Shown one piece after another: positions 47,201 to 55,798 of a stretch of DNA of 64,000 bases (positions within the stretch are counted from its first letter, which is position 1; each line of letters opens with the position of its first letter). Location of the stretch: positions 265 through 64,264 of the forward strand of contig MJCC01000001.1 in the NCBI GenBank assembly GCA_001766655.1. Reading direction: 5' to 3'. The translations under genes were made by a program, and so were the position numbers. The DNA is from Phytomonas francai. Its lineage: Eukaryota; Euglenozoa; Kinetoplastea; Trypanosomatida; Trypanosomatidae. Under the pieces are notes generated by a model. The model saw only the letters and a list, made by a program, of their open reading frames with translations. It did no database searches and was not told the origin of the DNA.

Positions 47201-48439
47201 TTTATTTTGATAAAATGACTCCTTATACGCATCAATGGATGCAAATGCAGCGTTATCACAGGTAGGTGCCTCGTAGGAAGGGTCCCATCGACTTCGTTTC
47301 GAATGGTACTCTGACTCTCCAGCTTGCTGTTTCTTAATGACTTCGAACTCCAACGCACCGACTTTCGAAAGAAAAATCTCGACAGCATACCAATTGATGG
47401 AGCCATTATCAATTAGGAAAAGATTCTTTGAAAGAACGTGCTCAGCGTAAATGTCTAGTATCCTCGGCACGCCCTCGTCATGAATAGACACTGTAGGGAG
47501 CGCAGGTAAGAAATCATTGCCAACAAAGAAAAGCATGAAAACAAAATCATCCACTACCATCTCAAAATCAAACGCCTGTTTCGAAAAGGGACTCAGTTTT
47601 TTGCTGATGTCCATCTTCAAATAGTCGCGAAACACATTGATGTGCAGCAAAACAAACTCGTCCCCTTTACTGTAGGACTTATCCAAGCAGATCCCCTTAG
47701 CGGCATCCTCCTCGTCTCGCGCCCTCTCTCTACGAGTTTTTCCACCAAACTCTACCACCTCTCGCAGCAACACAAAATGCGGTTCGTGGGTCGATAAAGC
47801 AAGCATAATCAGGTCGGCATCGAGACCATACATGTAATGGGTTTCGTTTGGGCTGTATCCTGGCTGCATCTTTCGACCTCGGATAAAATCCATAATTTTG
47901 TGCTCGCCTTCTCCAGGGTCATCGTGGCCACTAAAGATCACCTGACAGCTCTGCCAAGCAGGGTCGGTCGAAAGCTTTGAGGTGATAAAGAAACGAAGCG
48001 CCTCACTGATGAGAATCATAAAAGGAGTGCCAGGGGTAATACAGTTGCTATCAAAGATATCCTCCTCATTAGGGACATCGCGGCCTTCCTCTATTGCTTC
48101 TTTGCGCGCAAGGTTGCGCTCATAAGCAGAACGATAACGACGCTGCCGCTGCTGATTCATCTTTGCGCGCGGTGCCACGCCATCCACCGCCAAAAAAAAA
48201 TACTTACGTGGCTGGACAGCAACAAATAACCTCTCCAAATAAACAAACATAAGTTGTATCATTTTCTTCTCGCTAGGGGATTTACACGTGAGATCAACGT
48301 CATTCGAGTGCGTGCAGTTGTGAATTATTCCATTGAAATCTATGTAAAAGTTATCGACCGGTGGTGGGTGTTCCTTAAATGTTGTGATGACACAAGGGTA
48401 TCGTTCTGCACACCATCGAAAGAACTTTGGAACTCCCAT
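44213..48439 (-). CDS. XRNA: 5'-3' exoribonuclease XRNA (XRN1 family)
   Basis: The 1408-residue protein opens with MGVPKFFRWCAERYP, the invariant start of XRN enzymes. Catalytic-domain landmarks follow in order: FYIDFNGIIHNCTH near residue 30 (metal-binding Asp), FLAVDGVAPRAKMNQQRQRR near 80 (basic pocket for the 5' phosphate), SGHDDPGEGEHKIM near 170, YGLDADLIMLAL near 205, and MLFFVGNDFLPALP near 305. The C-terminal 200 residues are Ser/Thr/Pro-rich and disordered. Trypanosome XRNA is about this length and is the main cytoplasmic 5'-3' decay enzyme for mRNA. That matters here because gene expression in polycistronic genomes is set mostly by mRNA decay. All acidic residues appear intact. Confidence 0.95.
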   Translation of the reverse strand: MGVPKFFRWCAERYPCVITTFKEHPPPVDNFYIDFNGIIHNCTHSNDVDLTCKSPSEKKMIQLMFVYLERLFVAVQPRKYFFLAVDGVAPRAKMNQQRQRRYRSAYERNLARKEAIEEGRDVPNEEDIFDSNCITPGTPFMILISEALRFFITSKLSTDPAWQSCQVIFSGHDDPGEGEHKIMDFIRGRKMQPGYSPNETHYMYGLDADLIMLALSTHEPHFVLLREVVEFGGKTRRERARDEEDAAKGICLDKSYSKGDEFVLLHINVFRDYLKMDISKKLSPFSKQAFDFEMVVDDFVFMLFFVGNDFLPALPTVSIHDEGVPRILDIYAEHVLSKNLFLIDNGSINWYAVEIFLSKVGALEFEVIKKQQAGESEYHSKRSRWDPSYEAPTCDNAAFASIDAYKESFYQNKHGILDEKGMKSLKQHYVEGLSWVFRYYYKGVPSWKWYYPHYYAPMPSDLVNLSAIGEKVSFELGKPFLPHQQLLAVLPPMSYRSIPKAYWPLLKSSSSPLASFYPEDITIDREGARAEWEGIVLIPFIDEKILLMAYESVQNHVDREDANNNKLGPSLRFSFDPTITPYDLKNDMFGSLSGVYVKKEVFKFPAYDRFIPALCKGVYIGDKELEGFSSLQSKAELITPTYESSVVEIFGRPSKNQSLILNLKSFGSFKTAEEAATLIGKEVLVGFPNYKRARIASLSDAHVTLTAVYNRDGSFSGAAKREKNRDELLLFIKETETHRKYMKSKLGISVDDIPILVYVNRFFGMRVANKGYLARQFSSSETCYPLPLICLLSDINLIEDTRYTERERADVDSVQGARCVYIGPDLKGKSAAAIFGCCGHIISTESNRSAFTVSLKVPQSPIMLPPIISEFSSPQNWVSLNAATDMLGISSRTLSTICSSMMTTPQFGSRELGLCIKFSGRSLARLGYAKMARNMVKAWHAPNVDIFSHVEQDENVGHHLEKIEKGEYVGKQTGDGHKAWYFSKDAMKLLSDYINYFGPLVEFIEKGMGFHYIDPPQFMTGKWQECDTDEILDEITAFLDDSGIKKIPMVAAVEDALPPSLLEELETALEHHANQEKKLLTLRHVPKNYLHFPVTRSLGGHLVPIPLPRQQKFRLGARVVNCRVTGTVPFGAQGTIVRLLATGRDAEVVYDIPFTTGTLFDGRLKDYRGAITKLAALLVLNNPSENGSHPSASSTAITTTSQTPHSSVPKAKLNESKVEAPTDSLLVPKPRSAIAVPSVATSTKPKTICASNSSPGTLNVSAQGPASFASNTVSLTSSSPTGGIRLSKLVSCLPTVSSPPSNITAVSPGTADFPKPFTPPSPKSMQQETLRKSGLHKQNQVQANASGDKNSGKAQKANLDRTATRGFTQPNAIPDEFLSGNIRITPKEVGSIFKKWLNTSLGAVLKNA

Positions 48440-49304
48440 CTTTAGTTGAAGAGTCTTTTTATATATTTATTTCAAAAGTATAGATGTATCTGTAAATCTG
48501 CTAAGCAGGAGATTAAAATCTAAATCTTGGAGAAAAAAGTCCACAGTGGTGTTCGTTCGCTATTTTCGACAACACAAAAAATTGTATGTTATGCTGTACA
48601 CCTCCAGATTCTTATGGAAAATAACAAAAAAAAACTATACTACCGAATGAATAAAGAAAAGGAATAACCCTTGCAGATATTCCCCAACACTCCCAAAAAA
48701 AAGACAAAGGTAGCGAAAATGCAGAATAGAGAAAATATGAATAATTTCAGGCCTAAGGATGCTACTGAACTTTTCTTGATATACCTTTCCTAGATTTTAT
48801 ACCGCAAATAATCTCTATTTCTAAAAAGAAAAAGAACAGATTATTTTAGTCTGATAAACACACTTATATCAGTCAGAACCTTTTGCAAAAAACAACAACT
48901 AACCTGAATCAATAGTTTGAAACAGCCTTACAAAATATGATTATGTAGTTTATTAAAGATAATTCAGAAAAAAGAAACGGAGGAAACATCTATACCTTTT
49001 GATTCTAAAATCCAAGTGAATACATTTCAGCTGCATATATGCATATAGAAGGGTACTTGTTTTAATTTAGTTTCAATGAGATGTATTACATGAAATGTGT
49101 CTCAAAATTCAAAATATACATTCAAACGATGTAAAGGTACTATCACTAGCACTATATATGTATAACTTTGCTGAAAGTTTGCATACTTCCTTTTCATCCT
49201 TAGTGACATTTATAAATAAACTAAATGCACAAATAACATGAAAGGAAAAGCGGTAACTCGCCTCTCGTCATGCCAGTCATCCTGTTTCCATCCACAAGAA
49301 CTGC
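48440..49304. other. AT-rich spacer; no gene seen
   Basis: About 865 bp with no open frame above chance and no recognisable RNA gene. Confidence 0.75.
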
Positions 49305-50297
49305 CTAGGCCACAGTAGGCTCAAGGGTCGCCGCTGTTGTGATATTTTCGGAATTAGCAGCCTTTAATGATTCTTCCCTTTTAGTTGTGCAGGGAAAGCA
49401 AGACTCACGTGCATTTCGCTTTCCTACCACAAATTCATTCGGTTTGACCGTCCCGATAGAAGTCAACTGTTTCTTTACCAAACGATTACGATGATTCACC
49501 ACCTCACCTTGTTTGGCCAAGTCCATGGTATAGTCTCCGACCTGATATACCTCCGCACAGTGGCAATGACGACTTTCAGGAGGACCCGCACGTAAGTAAG
49601 ATCGTGGACGATAATCATTGCTCTTGTGTGTGAAATTACTCTTCAGAGGGCGCACGCCCTCAGGCGGGTCCTCCGGGCGAAGCAAAAAGGAATTATGGCT
49701 AACTGGAGTAAAGTCAAATCCTGCCTGCGAATAGATTGGTGGCGGACACTCGGAATATAAGACCTCTGGTGCGAAGGTACGACGCAACGGCTTTTTCTTT
49801 AGGTGACCGCAGTCATCCGCAATGGGCTTCAGTTGAGGTTGACGCTTCAAGTGATTTGCCGTAGAGCGGCCAAGAGTTTCAGCACGGTATACACCATTGG
49901 GGTCGTAGATTTTGATGTTTCGGAGCGAGTGCGGGTCATCTGGCTTAGTACGTTCAAACACCTCCTCACTACCATCTGAAAAATGAAGACGGGCTTTGAG
50001 TATTCCCCATCGCTTACTAATATTGATGTCTTGGATGCTGTATATGGCATCCTTGTAGGTGGTACCCCTGGGAAGGCTGTATGTTTTCCAGAAGGACAAA
50101 GGATGAGATTCCAAACCATTTTGTCGAAGATGGTCAGGATCATATCCTTTCTTGCGGATCTCGGACCTGGGAGGAACGAAAAGGATGGCGTAGCTGGTGG
50201 GAACGGCACCACCCTCCGGTTCCGTGTACGATGCATCCATGACTTGCGTTTTAATGCACGGTTGAGCGCAAATAAGAAAAATGGTATAAGAGTTCAA
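49305..50297 (-). CDS. Uncharacterised protein
   Basis: The frame gives 330 residues; Met20 (start 50240) begins MDASYTEPEGG and is a plausible alternative start. The N-terminal 140 residues seem folded (RWGILKARLHFSDGSEEVFER). The rest is rich in Pro, Arg, His and Asn, with segments such as SNFTHKSNDYRPRSYLRAGPP. There is a Cys/His cluster (SRHCHCAEVY). No membrane segment or named domain is recognised. Tyr/Pro/Arg-rich soluble proteins of this kind are common among flagellar microtubule-associated proteins, but this is not evidence enough for a call. Confidence 0.65.
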   Translation of the reverse strand: MNSYTIFLICAQPCIKTQVMDASYTEPEGGAVPTSYAILFVPPRSEIRKKGYDPDHLRQNGLESHPLSFWKTYSLPRGTTYKDAIYSIQDINISKRWGILKARLHFSDGSEEVFERTKPDDPHSLRNIKIYDPNGVYRAETLGRSTANHLKRQPQLKPIADDCGHLKKKPLRRTFAPEVLYSECPPPIYSQAGFDFTPVSHNSFLLRPEDPPEGVRPLKSNFTHKSNDYRPRSYLRAGPPESRHCHCAEVYQVGDYTMDLAKQGEVVNHRNRLVKKQLTSIGTVKPNEFVVGKRNARESCFPCTTKREESLKAANSENITTAATLEPTVA

Positions 50298-50504
50298 ATA
50301 TAACCACTCGTGTATTCAGTATATATGAAACAAAACAGACGAGAGAAAAATTCAAGAATACAACATAGAAAGTGAAGGAATTACGAAAGAAATTAAATCT
50401 ATAACACAAGTTCGATTCATCAATGGGAAATGGTCCTCATTGTGGTCAAAGGTCAATTTCTTCTAATAAGGAGGAAAAAAGAAGAGTACTTTAAAACTTT
50501 AATG

Positions 50505-52952
50505 TCAAAAAATACCGTCAATATCAAAAATGTTGAAATCTTTGTGAGCATCATCAATGGGAATATCTTCATGAGTTGAGTTCTGGCGCTCAGACCTATG
50601 AAGCGCACTACCAACCGCCTCCAAGGTATCAACTTTATTGCAGACCGCATGTGATGTAGAAAGAGAAGAAGCAAGGGGTTCGTGACTCGTTCTTGCATTG
50701 GCAGTCGGAACAGTGTGGCGCGTATTCCACTCCAAATTTCGAGATCTCTCTGTCTGGATGCGCTTCTTCGCTAGGGTAGCTCTTTTCTTGTTAACAGAGT
50801 TGTGTGCGGCGGTGTCAAACACGTTGAAGGCTTCCGCCACCGTTACCACACCACCGACTGCTAGCACTTCGGAATTTGCCAATGATGAGTAATGTCGAAC
50901 CGATCCACGGCCCCCAGCTAACTTGCGTGTTACGGACCGACGATCGGGAACGATGTCGCATGAAGCAAGATCCAGTACTCGAGATGACGACACATCCGTC
51001 TCTGATGGACCAAGGAAAGACATATCAAGCTCTGCTTGGGGACAGCGTGCAGGTTCAACGTATTGCTTGGAAAATTGTCTTCCTGGCAGACGAGATATAG
51101 GCGCAGTTGTATTGGAAGCATTCCCGTTGTCATACGCTTGGAAGCATGGATACGGAAGCAGCTCGAACTTACTCCAGCCAGGCTCGCTGGTGCGACTATA
51201 GCTGGCATCAGTATTGCCAAGCTCATCTCTTGTTCGCTTGTGGAAGGTTTTATGCTCTGCCATTGTCGAGATCTCCAAGTTCGGGCCGAAATTGAAATAT
51301 GCCTCTGGGCGATCTACTGTTAAATTATTTGAGTTTCGACGACTAATCCAACCATGTGTATCCACAAATCTTTTGGTGTTGGTTGCCGTTGCAGAGGATG
51401 CCCACTCATGACTCGTATCAGGCCCCCTCTCCGGAGAGTTAAGACTTGAAAAGACTGGCATAGCCTCCGTTTTTCGTGCATTAGAGCTACTCCGAGCACT
51501 TGGCACATCTGTGCTTGCGACGCATTTGCCCTTTCCTGTTGGTGACACATGCGTTGTTAAATCAGACGAAGGATTCTGAGAAATGGTCAGTGAAAGAGAC
51601 TCTGCCAGCACTACACAACGCACTAATTTATCAAAGGTAACACATTGCACTTGATTTTCATTATTTAGCGTCATCATGCACGTCTCAAGGGCATCTTTTT
51701 CTGCGTTCTTGAGAACTATAATGTGCCCTTTATGACGCGCGGTGAAGAATGCCAAATCTGCTTGCGGGATTGTGCTGCTGGACGTTGCACTCAGTCTGTC
51801 GTCTAGAACCACACAACCTTTCGCGCACTCCACAAAAAAAGCAATCTCTTCGAGTAGTGCCTGTCGCAACACCACAAAGGTGAACCCAGTAAACAGATCT
51901 CGCCGCTGAATATTAGGTTTTAGAAAATCGGAAGATATTGACACCGAAGAATTTCTATTGCTCCTGAGCTCGGGATAGTCCGCCGGAGGAGTGAAATGCT
52001 TCCACACAGGACTTACAGGCGGCAAGTAGCAGCAAGGATCAGGGAGGGGTGCCTGTGATGTTGAACGGTTGAGTATATCGGAAAAGAAAGACGGTAGCAC
52101 GATAGGTGTCATGCGGCACAGCATCGACAATGACCATGGGGTCGGCTCAAAAAAACTCGATACCAAGAAGTCAGCCTTTGCTAGCGCGTTAGTACAAGAG
52201 CCGCATGAACTCCGCGAGGATAGAAGCTTCACACCACAATAATTCAGTTCACCTTCCAACTTCTTACGCTGATCCTCCTCGACGTTTTCTATCAGAGCAC
52301 AGAGATCTGACCAAGCAAATACGAGTGTAGCACCATGGTTTCCAAGAACTAGAGCAAGCTCACGCCAGTTGGAGCGGTCTAATGGAACACGAAAAGGGAT
52401 TCCTTTAACTAATCGATGCTTCTTTTGCACCACATTTGTTGTATTATCAGGCATTCCCAACGTCGATTTCAAGTGACCATGGAGCAATGATGCGCCATCG
52501 GGTATCTCCTCGGGAACGACGTGACTCCGTTGCTGTCTGTCTGTCACGCCAACCACCTGCGATTGATGTGTCGAGGCAGTGGCTAAAGGCTTTCTTAGCC
52601 CCAAAAGATCTGTTTCAGTGCCCAAAGCAATTGCTGTGCTACCATAGGTAGAGGAATCTATAAGGGTAATTGCAGCTGGAGCATCACACACCGCATCCTG
52701 GGCATCAAAGCTCGTGTTAGACTTATCATTTTTAGGCTTATTGGAATATTCTGGGTTAACAGTATCAGTTTGTGAAGACTTATCCTGCACGATGTACCGT
52801 AGCGGTGAGAGGCCAATCTCAAAGGAGAGATGAGTCCGACTAATGCTGGGGTCGTCTTTAATTGTTATATCGCACCCTTTTTTCCCTATTCGATAGACTT
52901 TGCCACAGCTAAGCCAAAAATGAGGAGCCCCATTAAAATATATGATCCACAT
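50505..52952 (-). CDS. NBS1: Nibrin/NBS1-like DNA-repair protein (FHA and BRCT-like domains)
   Basis: The 815-residue protein starts directly with an FHA domain. YRIGKKGCDITIKDDPSISR then THLSF matches the human NBS1 pattern (GRKNC, IENDQSISRNH) closely, except that the phosphate-binding Arg is Lys. The FHA domain carries a long insertion after about residue 55. Residues about 225-300 look like a first BRCT domain (LLSSRSSCG to PIVLPSFFSDIL). After a FTPPADYP linker, SVSISSDFL then RRDLFTGFTFVVLRQ fits the start of the second BRCT domain in NBS1 (LFxGKTFxFL). A long disordered tail follows, ending in an acidic motif (IDDAHKDFNIFDIDGIF). NBS1 works with MRE11 and RAD50 at DNA double-strand breaks and recruits ATM. 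Overall order and length (human 754) agree. Confidence 0.75.
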   Translation of the reverse strand: MWIIYFNGAPHFWLSCGKVYRIGKKGCDITIKDDPSISRTHLSFEIGLSPLRYIVQDKSSQTDTVNPEYSNKPKNDKSNTSFDAQDAVCDAPAAITLIDSSTYGSTAIALGTETDLLGLRKPLATASTHQSQVVGVTDRQQRSHVVPEEIPDGASLLHGHLKSTLGMPDNTTNVVQKKHRLVKGIPFRVPLDRSNWRELALVLGNHGATLVFAWSDLCALIENVEEDQRKKLEGELNYCGVKLLSSRSSCGSCTNALAKADFLVSSFFEPTPWSLSMLCRMTPIVLPSFFSDILNRSTSQAPLPDPCCYLPPVSPVWKHFTPPADYPELRSNRNSSVSISSDFLKPNIQRRDLFTGFTFVVLRQALLEEIAFFVECAKGCVVLDDRLSATSSSTIPQADLAFFTARHKGHIIVLKNAEKDALETCMMTLNNENQVQCVTFDKLVRCVVLAESLSLTISQNPSSDLTTHVSPTGKGKCVASTDVPSARSSSNARKTEAMPVFSSLNSPERGPDTSHEWASSATATNTKRFVDTHGWISRRNSNNLTVDRPEAYFNFGPNLEISTMAEHKTFHKRTRDELGNTDASYSRTSEPGWSKFELLPYPCFQAYDNGNASNTTAPISRLPGRQFSKQYVEPARCPQAELDMSFLGPSETDVSSSRVLDLASCDIVPDRRSVTRKLAGGRGSVRHYSSLANSEVLAVGGVVTVAEAFNVFDTAAHNSVNKKRATLAKKRIQTERSRNLEWNTRHTVPTANARTSHEPLASSLSTSHAVCNKVDTLEAVGSALHRSERQNSTHEDIPIDDAHKDFNIFDIDGIF

Positions 52953-53458
52953 ATTGTTATGAGCAATACTTCACATTCGACAACGAACCATAGCCCTTCT
53001 TTTTCCTTGTGTAGAGAAAGGGAAGGAAGAAAAAGATGCGTATTTTTCGAATATTACTCACATTGGCTTCGCTTCCGTTTTTTATTCAATAAAGGTGAAT
53101 GTATTTCTTTCCGTTAGTAGAAGTTTTTCCAGTGCTTTAGGGTAATTGACCAACCGATAACAACTAGAAAATAGGGAAAAGGAAATGATCAATAAAGCGT
53201 GAGTAAGGGCTCAGTTATCAAGCGAAGTGACAGATAGAGAAATCAAAATGACTGTTTTTTTTTTTTTTGGGGGGGGGGGGAGGAAATAGAAGCCTCACTC
53301 TTTTAAGCCTCCGGATTGTACAAAGGACCATAAAGCGACGACATTTTTCGCTCGCGCGCTTACCTAGACCTTAAAACAATACATGCTCTTGTTTAGATAC
53401 ACTTTAAAAGGAAAATATATATTGAACCCAAAGCAAGCATATAGCTTTCCTCTTATAA
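52953..53458. other. Spacer upstream of NBS1-like; no gene seen
   Basis: Contains the T14-G12 tract described separately. No gene is seen. Confidence 0.7.
53255..53286. repeat. T14-G12 homopolymer tract
   Basis: Fourteen T, then twelve G, then AGGAAA. On the transcribed strand it reads TTTCCT, C12, A14. It is 303 bp ahead of the NBS1-like start; its twin at 29788 is 316 bp ahead of the kinesin start. Confidence 0.95.
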
Positions 53459-54619
53459 TTAAGTGTCTGACTTTTCACCCAGGCTCTTATTGGCCCCTGC
53501 CGTTGCCAAAAAGTCAGCCATCTCGTTGCCATGAATATTCGAGTGGCCACGGACATGACATATCTCGAACCCTTCGCTTGTGTTGGAAGTATTGCTAGAA
53601 CAGTCGCGACGGGACTGTGCATTATGCTGATATGAAAAACAAGTGTTATACTCATTTCTTAGTTGTATGAGCTCCTTCCACAAATCCTGGTTCTGAACTG
53701 GAGTTTTGCCGTCGCTTAGTGTAAAATTATTTACCACCCATTTTTTACTATACTTTGTCAGTCCTTCCACAACGTACCTGCTGTCAGTGTACACGCGAAG
53801 ACGGTAAAGAGGAGCTAAGGTACGGTAATCAACCTTATTGGCCTTGAGATTCACGTCAGAGCCACCTGCATCGCGCACAGCCTGGCGCAACGCATGAATT
53901 ACAGCGCGCAGCTCGGCTCGATTGTTAGTGTGTTTTTCGTTTGAAGGAAGTGGCAGTGCAAAGTTACGGCAATCCCCTTCACCATAGTAGCCTCCATAGC
54001 CCGCCTTTGAAAAGCCCTGCTGTCCATTCCGATGGCAAGCCCCATCCACATAAGCATCTTGTGTCGGTATCAAAAGAGTATGAGGCGGCATGGTTGGTGA
54101 ATCCTCATGCTGTGCTGCTATGTGGTGCCCCGCTTTAGACTCGGAATCGCACAGGCGCGGATATTTAGCCTTTGGTTCTAAATCAGAGCAATCCTGGTCG
54201 ACATTGAATTTTGTAGAAAGAGAAGAGAAATGTTTGCGCGAAGAGCAATTCTTTTTGTATGTCTTGAGATCGCACATATTACTTTCATTACGCGAGCTCT
54301 CCCTAGTGTTAGAGTGCTCACTCCTTCGAGATGTGTCGTGACATACACTTTCACTGCCCTCCGAAAGGAACAGCTTGGCCTCTTCTAAGGTTTTAAACCC
54401 TTTAAAAAGGGCACCGCTATATCCATGGACCTGTTTATGGCAGTCAGCCCAGGTTGTGTAAATACCGCGCTCATACCCCTTCGACACGGCGTAATACTTC
54501 TTCATTATATTACTTATCAGAGATTTTTGTTTAACAGAGAAGCGACATTTTCGGTGTAAAAGATGTTTTGCGATTGTAATATTCATAATATTTTTTGGAC
54601 ATATACCTGTCGTTGTCAC
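53459..54619 (-). CDS. RNH1: Ribonuclease H1
   Basis: The 386-residue frame has three parts. Residues 40-88 are the RNA-DNA hybrid-binding domain (KKYYAVSKGYERGIYTTW and GALFKGFKTLEEAKLFL). A disordered linker follows. The RNase H fold runs from about 187 to 380. The acidic catalytic residues are visible: Asp in DAYVDGACHRNG, Glu in NNRAELRAVIHAL, Asp in RVYTDSRYVVEG, and Asp in GNEMADFLA. HVRGHSNIHGN supplies the catalytic-loop His. The enzyme cuts RNA in RNA-DNA hybrids (R-loops, Okazaki primers, kinetoplast replication). There are two in-frame starts: Met1, and Met39 (54505) directly before the hybrid-binding domain. The 38-residue extension is basic and nearly free of acidic residues. Confidence 0.93.
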   Translation of the reverse strand: MTTTGICPKNIMNITIAKHLLHRKCRFSVKQKSLISNIMKKYYAVSKGYERGIYTTWADCHKQVHGYSGALFKGFKTLEEAKLFLSEGSESVCHDTSRRSEHSNTRESSRNESNMCDLKTYKKNCSSRKHFSSLSTKFNVDQDCSDLEPKAKYPRLCDSESKAGHHIAAQHEDSPTMPPHTLLIPTQDAYVDGACHRNGQQGFSKAGYGGYYGEGDCRNFALPLPSNEKHTNNRAELRAVIHALRQAVRDAGGSDVNLKANKVDYRTLAPLYRLRVYTDSRYVVEGLTKYSKKWVVNNFTLSDGKTPVQNQDLWKELIQLRNEYNTCFSYQHNAQSRRDCSSNTSNTSEGFEICHVRGHSNIHGNEMADFLATAGANKSLGEKSDT

Positions 54620-55345
54620 TGGTCCACTTCCTGCAGGTCAAAGTGCGAAAAAAGACCAATCTTTGAACAAACACAACCTAGACCGAAAGGTAGAAGTAAG
54701 ATGCGAGTGAATGCCTGAAAGCGACATACACGCGACACCGAGGGGTTGGAAATCAAATGGCCGCTCAAACCGCAAGGATGATGCAAAAATTTTAAGCAAA
54801 CTTAAATGGTTAGATGAAGATTGAATGAAAATGGGGAAACGTACTGCTGTTCGTTGAAGCGCCAGTGCGCTTACATCCTCTTCTTAGGGTTTCAAACAAT
54901 TACCGTTTTTTATATATTGCTCGGGAACACAAGAGGTAGAAAGAGGAAAACGGGATGCACAGAAAATAAATGAGAGTAAATTTGTTACAGAAGCCAAAGT
55001 AATCCAAACAGCAATGCCAACAACAGTTTAAATACCCTCAATTCATTCAATGGTGCCCTACTTAGGCTACGCAAAAACCTCGAGTCGTCTGACATAGACA
55101 GGACGTACGTCTAAAGAAGTCTTAGAGCAGTGCTACAGTAATCCTTGAAGATTTCACACATACAGCTCTTAAGACTATCATCTAGATTTCATGAGGCATC
55201 GGATCTCACCTCAAAAAGTTTTGACACTGACTCCAATGCCTCACTGGTAAGGAATTTCATAGAAGAGGAATCTAGACACATTTCTTTATCCACCGTTTCC
55301 AAGATTTTTTTAAAATCAGCATGTCAATCTCTATCATTGTGCGTT

Positions 55346-55380
<35 letters not shown>

Positions 55381-55798
55381 TATTTATAAGATAGCGAAAA
55401 GTTACTAGGGGAGGCCAACCTTCCATGGTAATCTAATTATTTCTATGAAGGGAGTATATATTTGCTTCTGTGAAGTATCTTGAGGTTTGCCTCGAAAAAA
55501 AAATGATAAATGCATTACAGAGGTTGTGTCCCATTTACTAAGCAAATTTGGAAAACATCATTTCTCCTTTCTGCAATCTAAAATCATTTTTTAATAAAAA
55601 AATCATGCATCAGCCTACGTGCTGATTCAAATGTACTACACTCACCGTAAGCTAATAGAGTGAGCAATGCCTCAATGCCCTTGTGTATCCATAAATGACA
55701 AAACTAATGACACACGCACACACACACACACTTTTTGAAGCCTGTTTCAAACGCCCTTTAAAACTGTGCAACGAAAGACTGATTTTTCTGAAAAAAAA
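54620..55798. other. Long spacer with GT and CA microsatellites
   Basis: About 1.2 kb without a gene. It contains (GT)n at about 55351-55378 and (CA)n at 55711-55731. On the minus strand the GT run reads as CA repeats and the CA run as GT repeats, so the two could pair within a transcript. A plus frame at 55145-55408 runs into the GT repeat and is not called. Confidence 0.7.

Noticed and set aside
54118..54134. GTGGTGCC, part of the retroposon signature, inside the RNase H1 gene
   Set aside because: Isolated match within coding sequence; the other signature blocks are missing.
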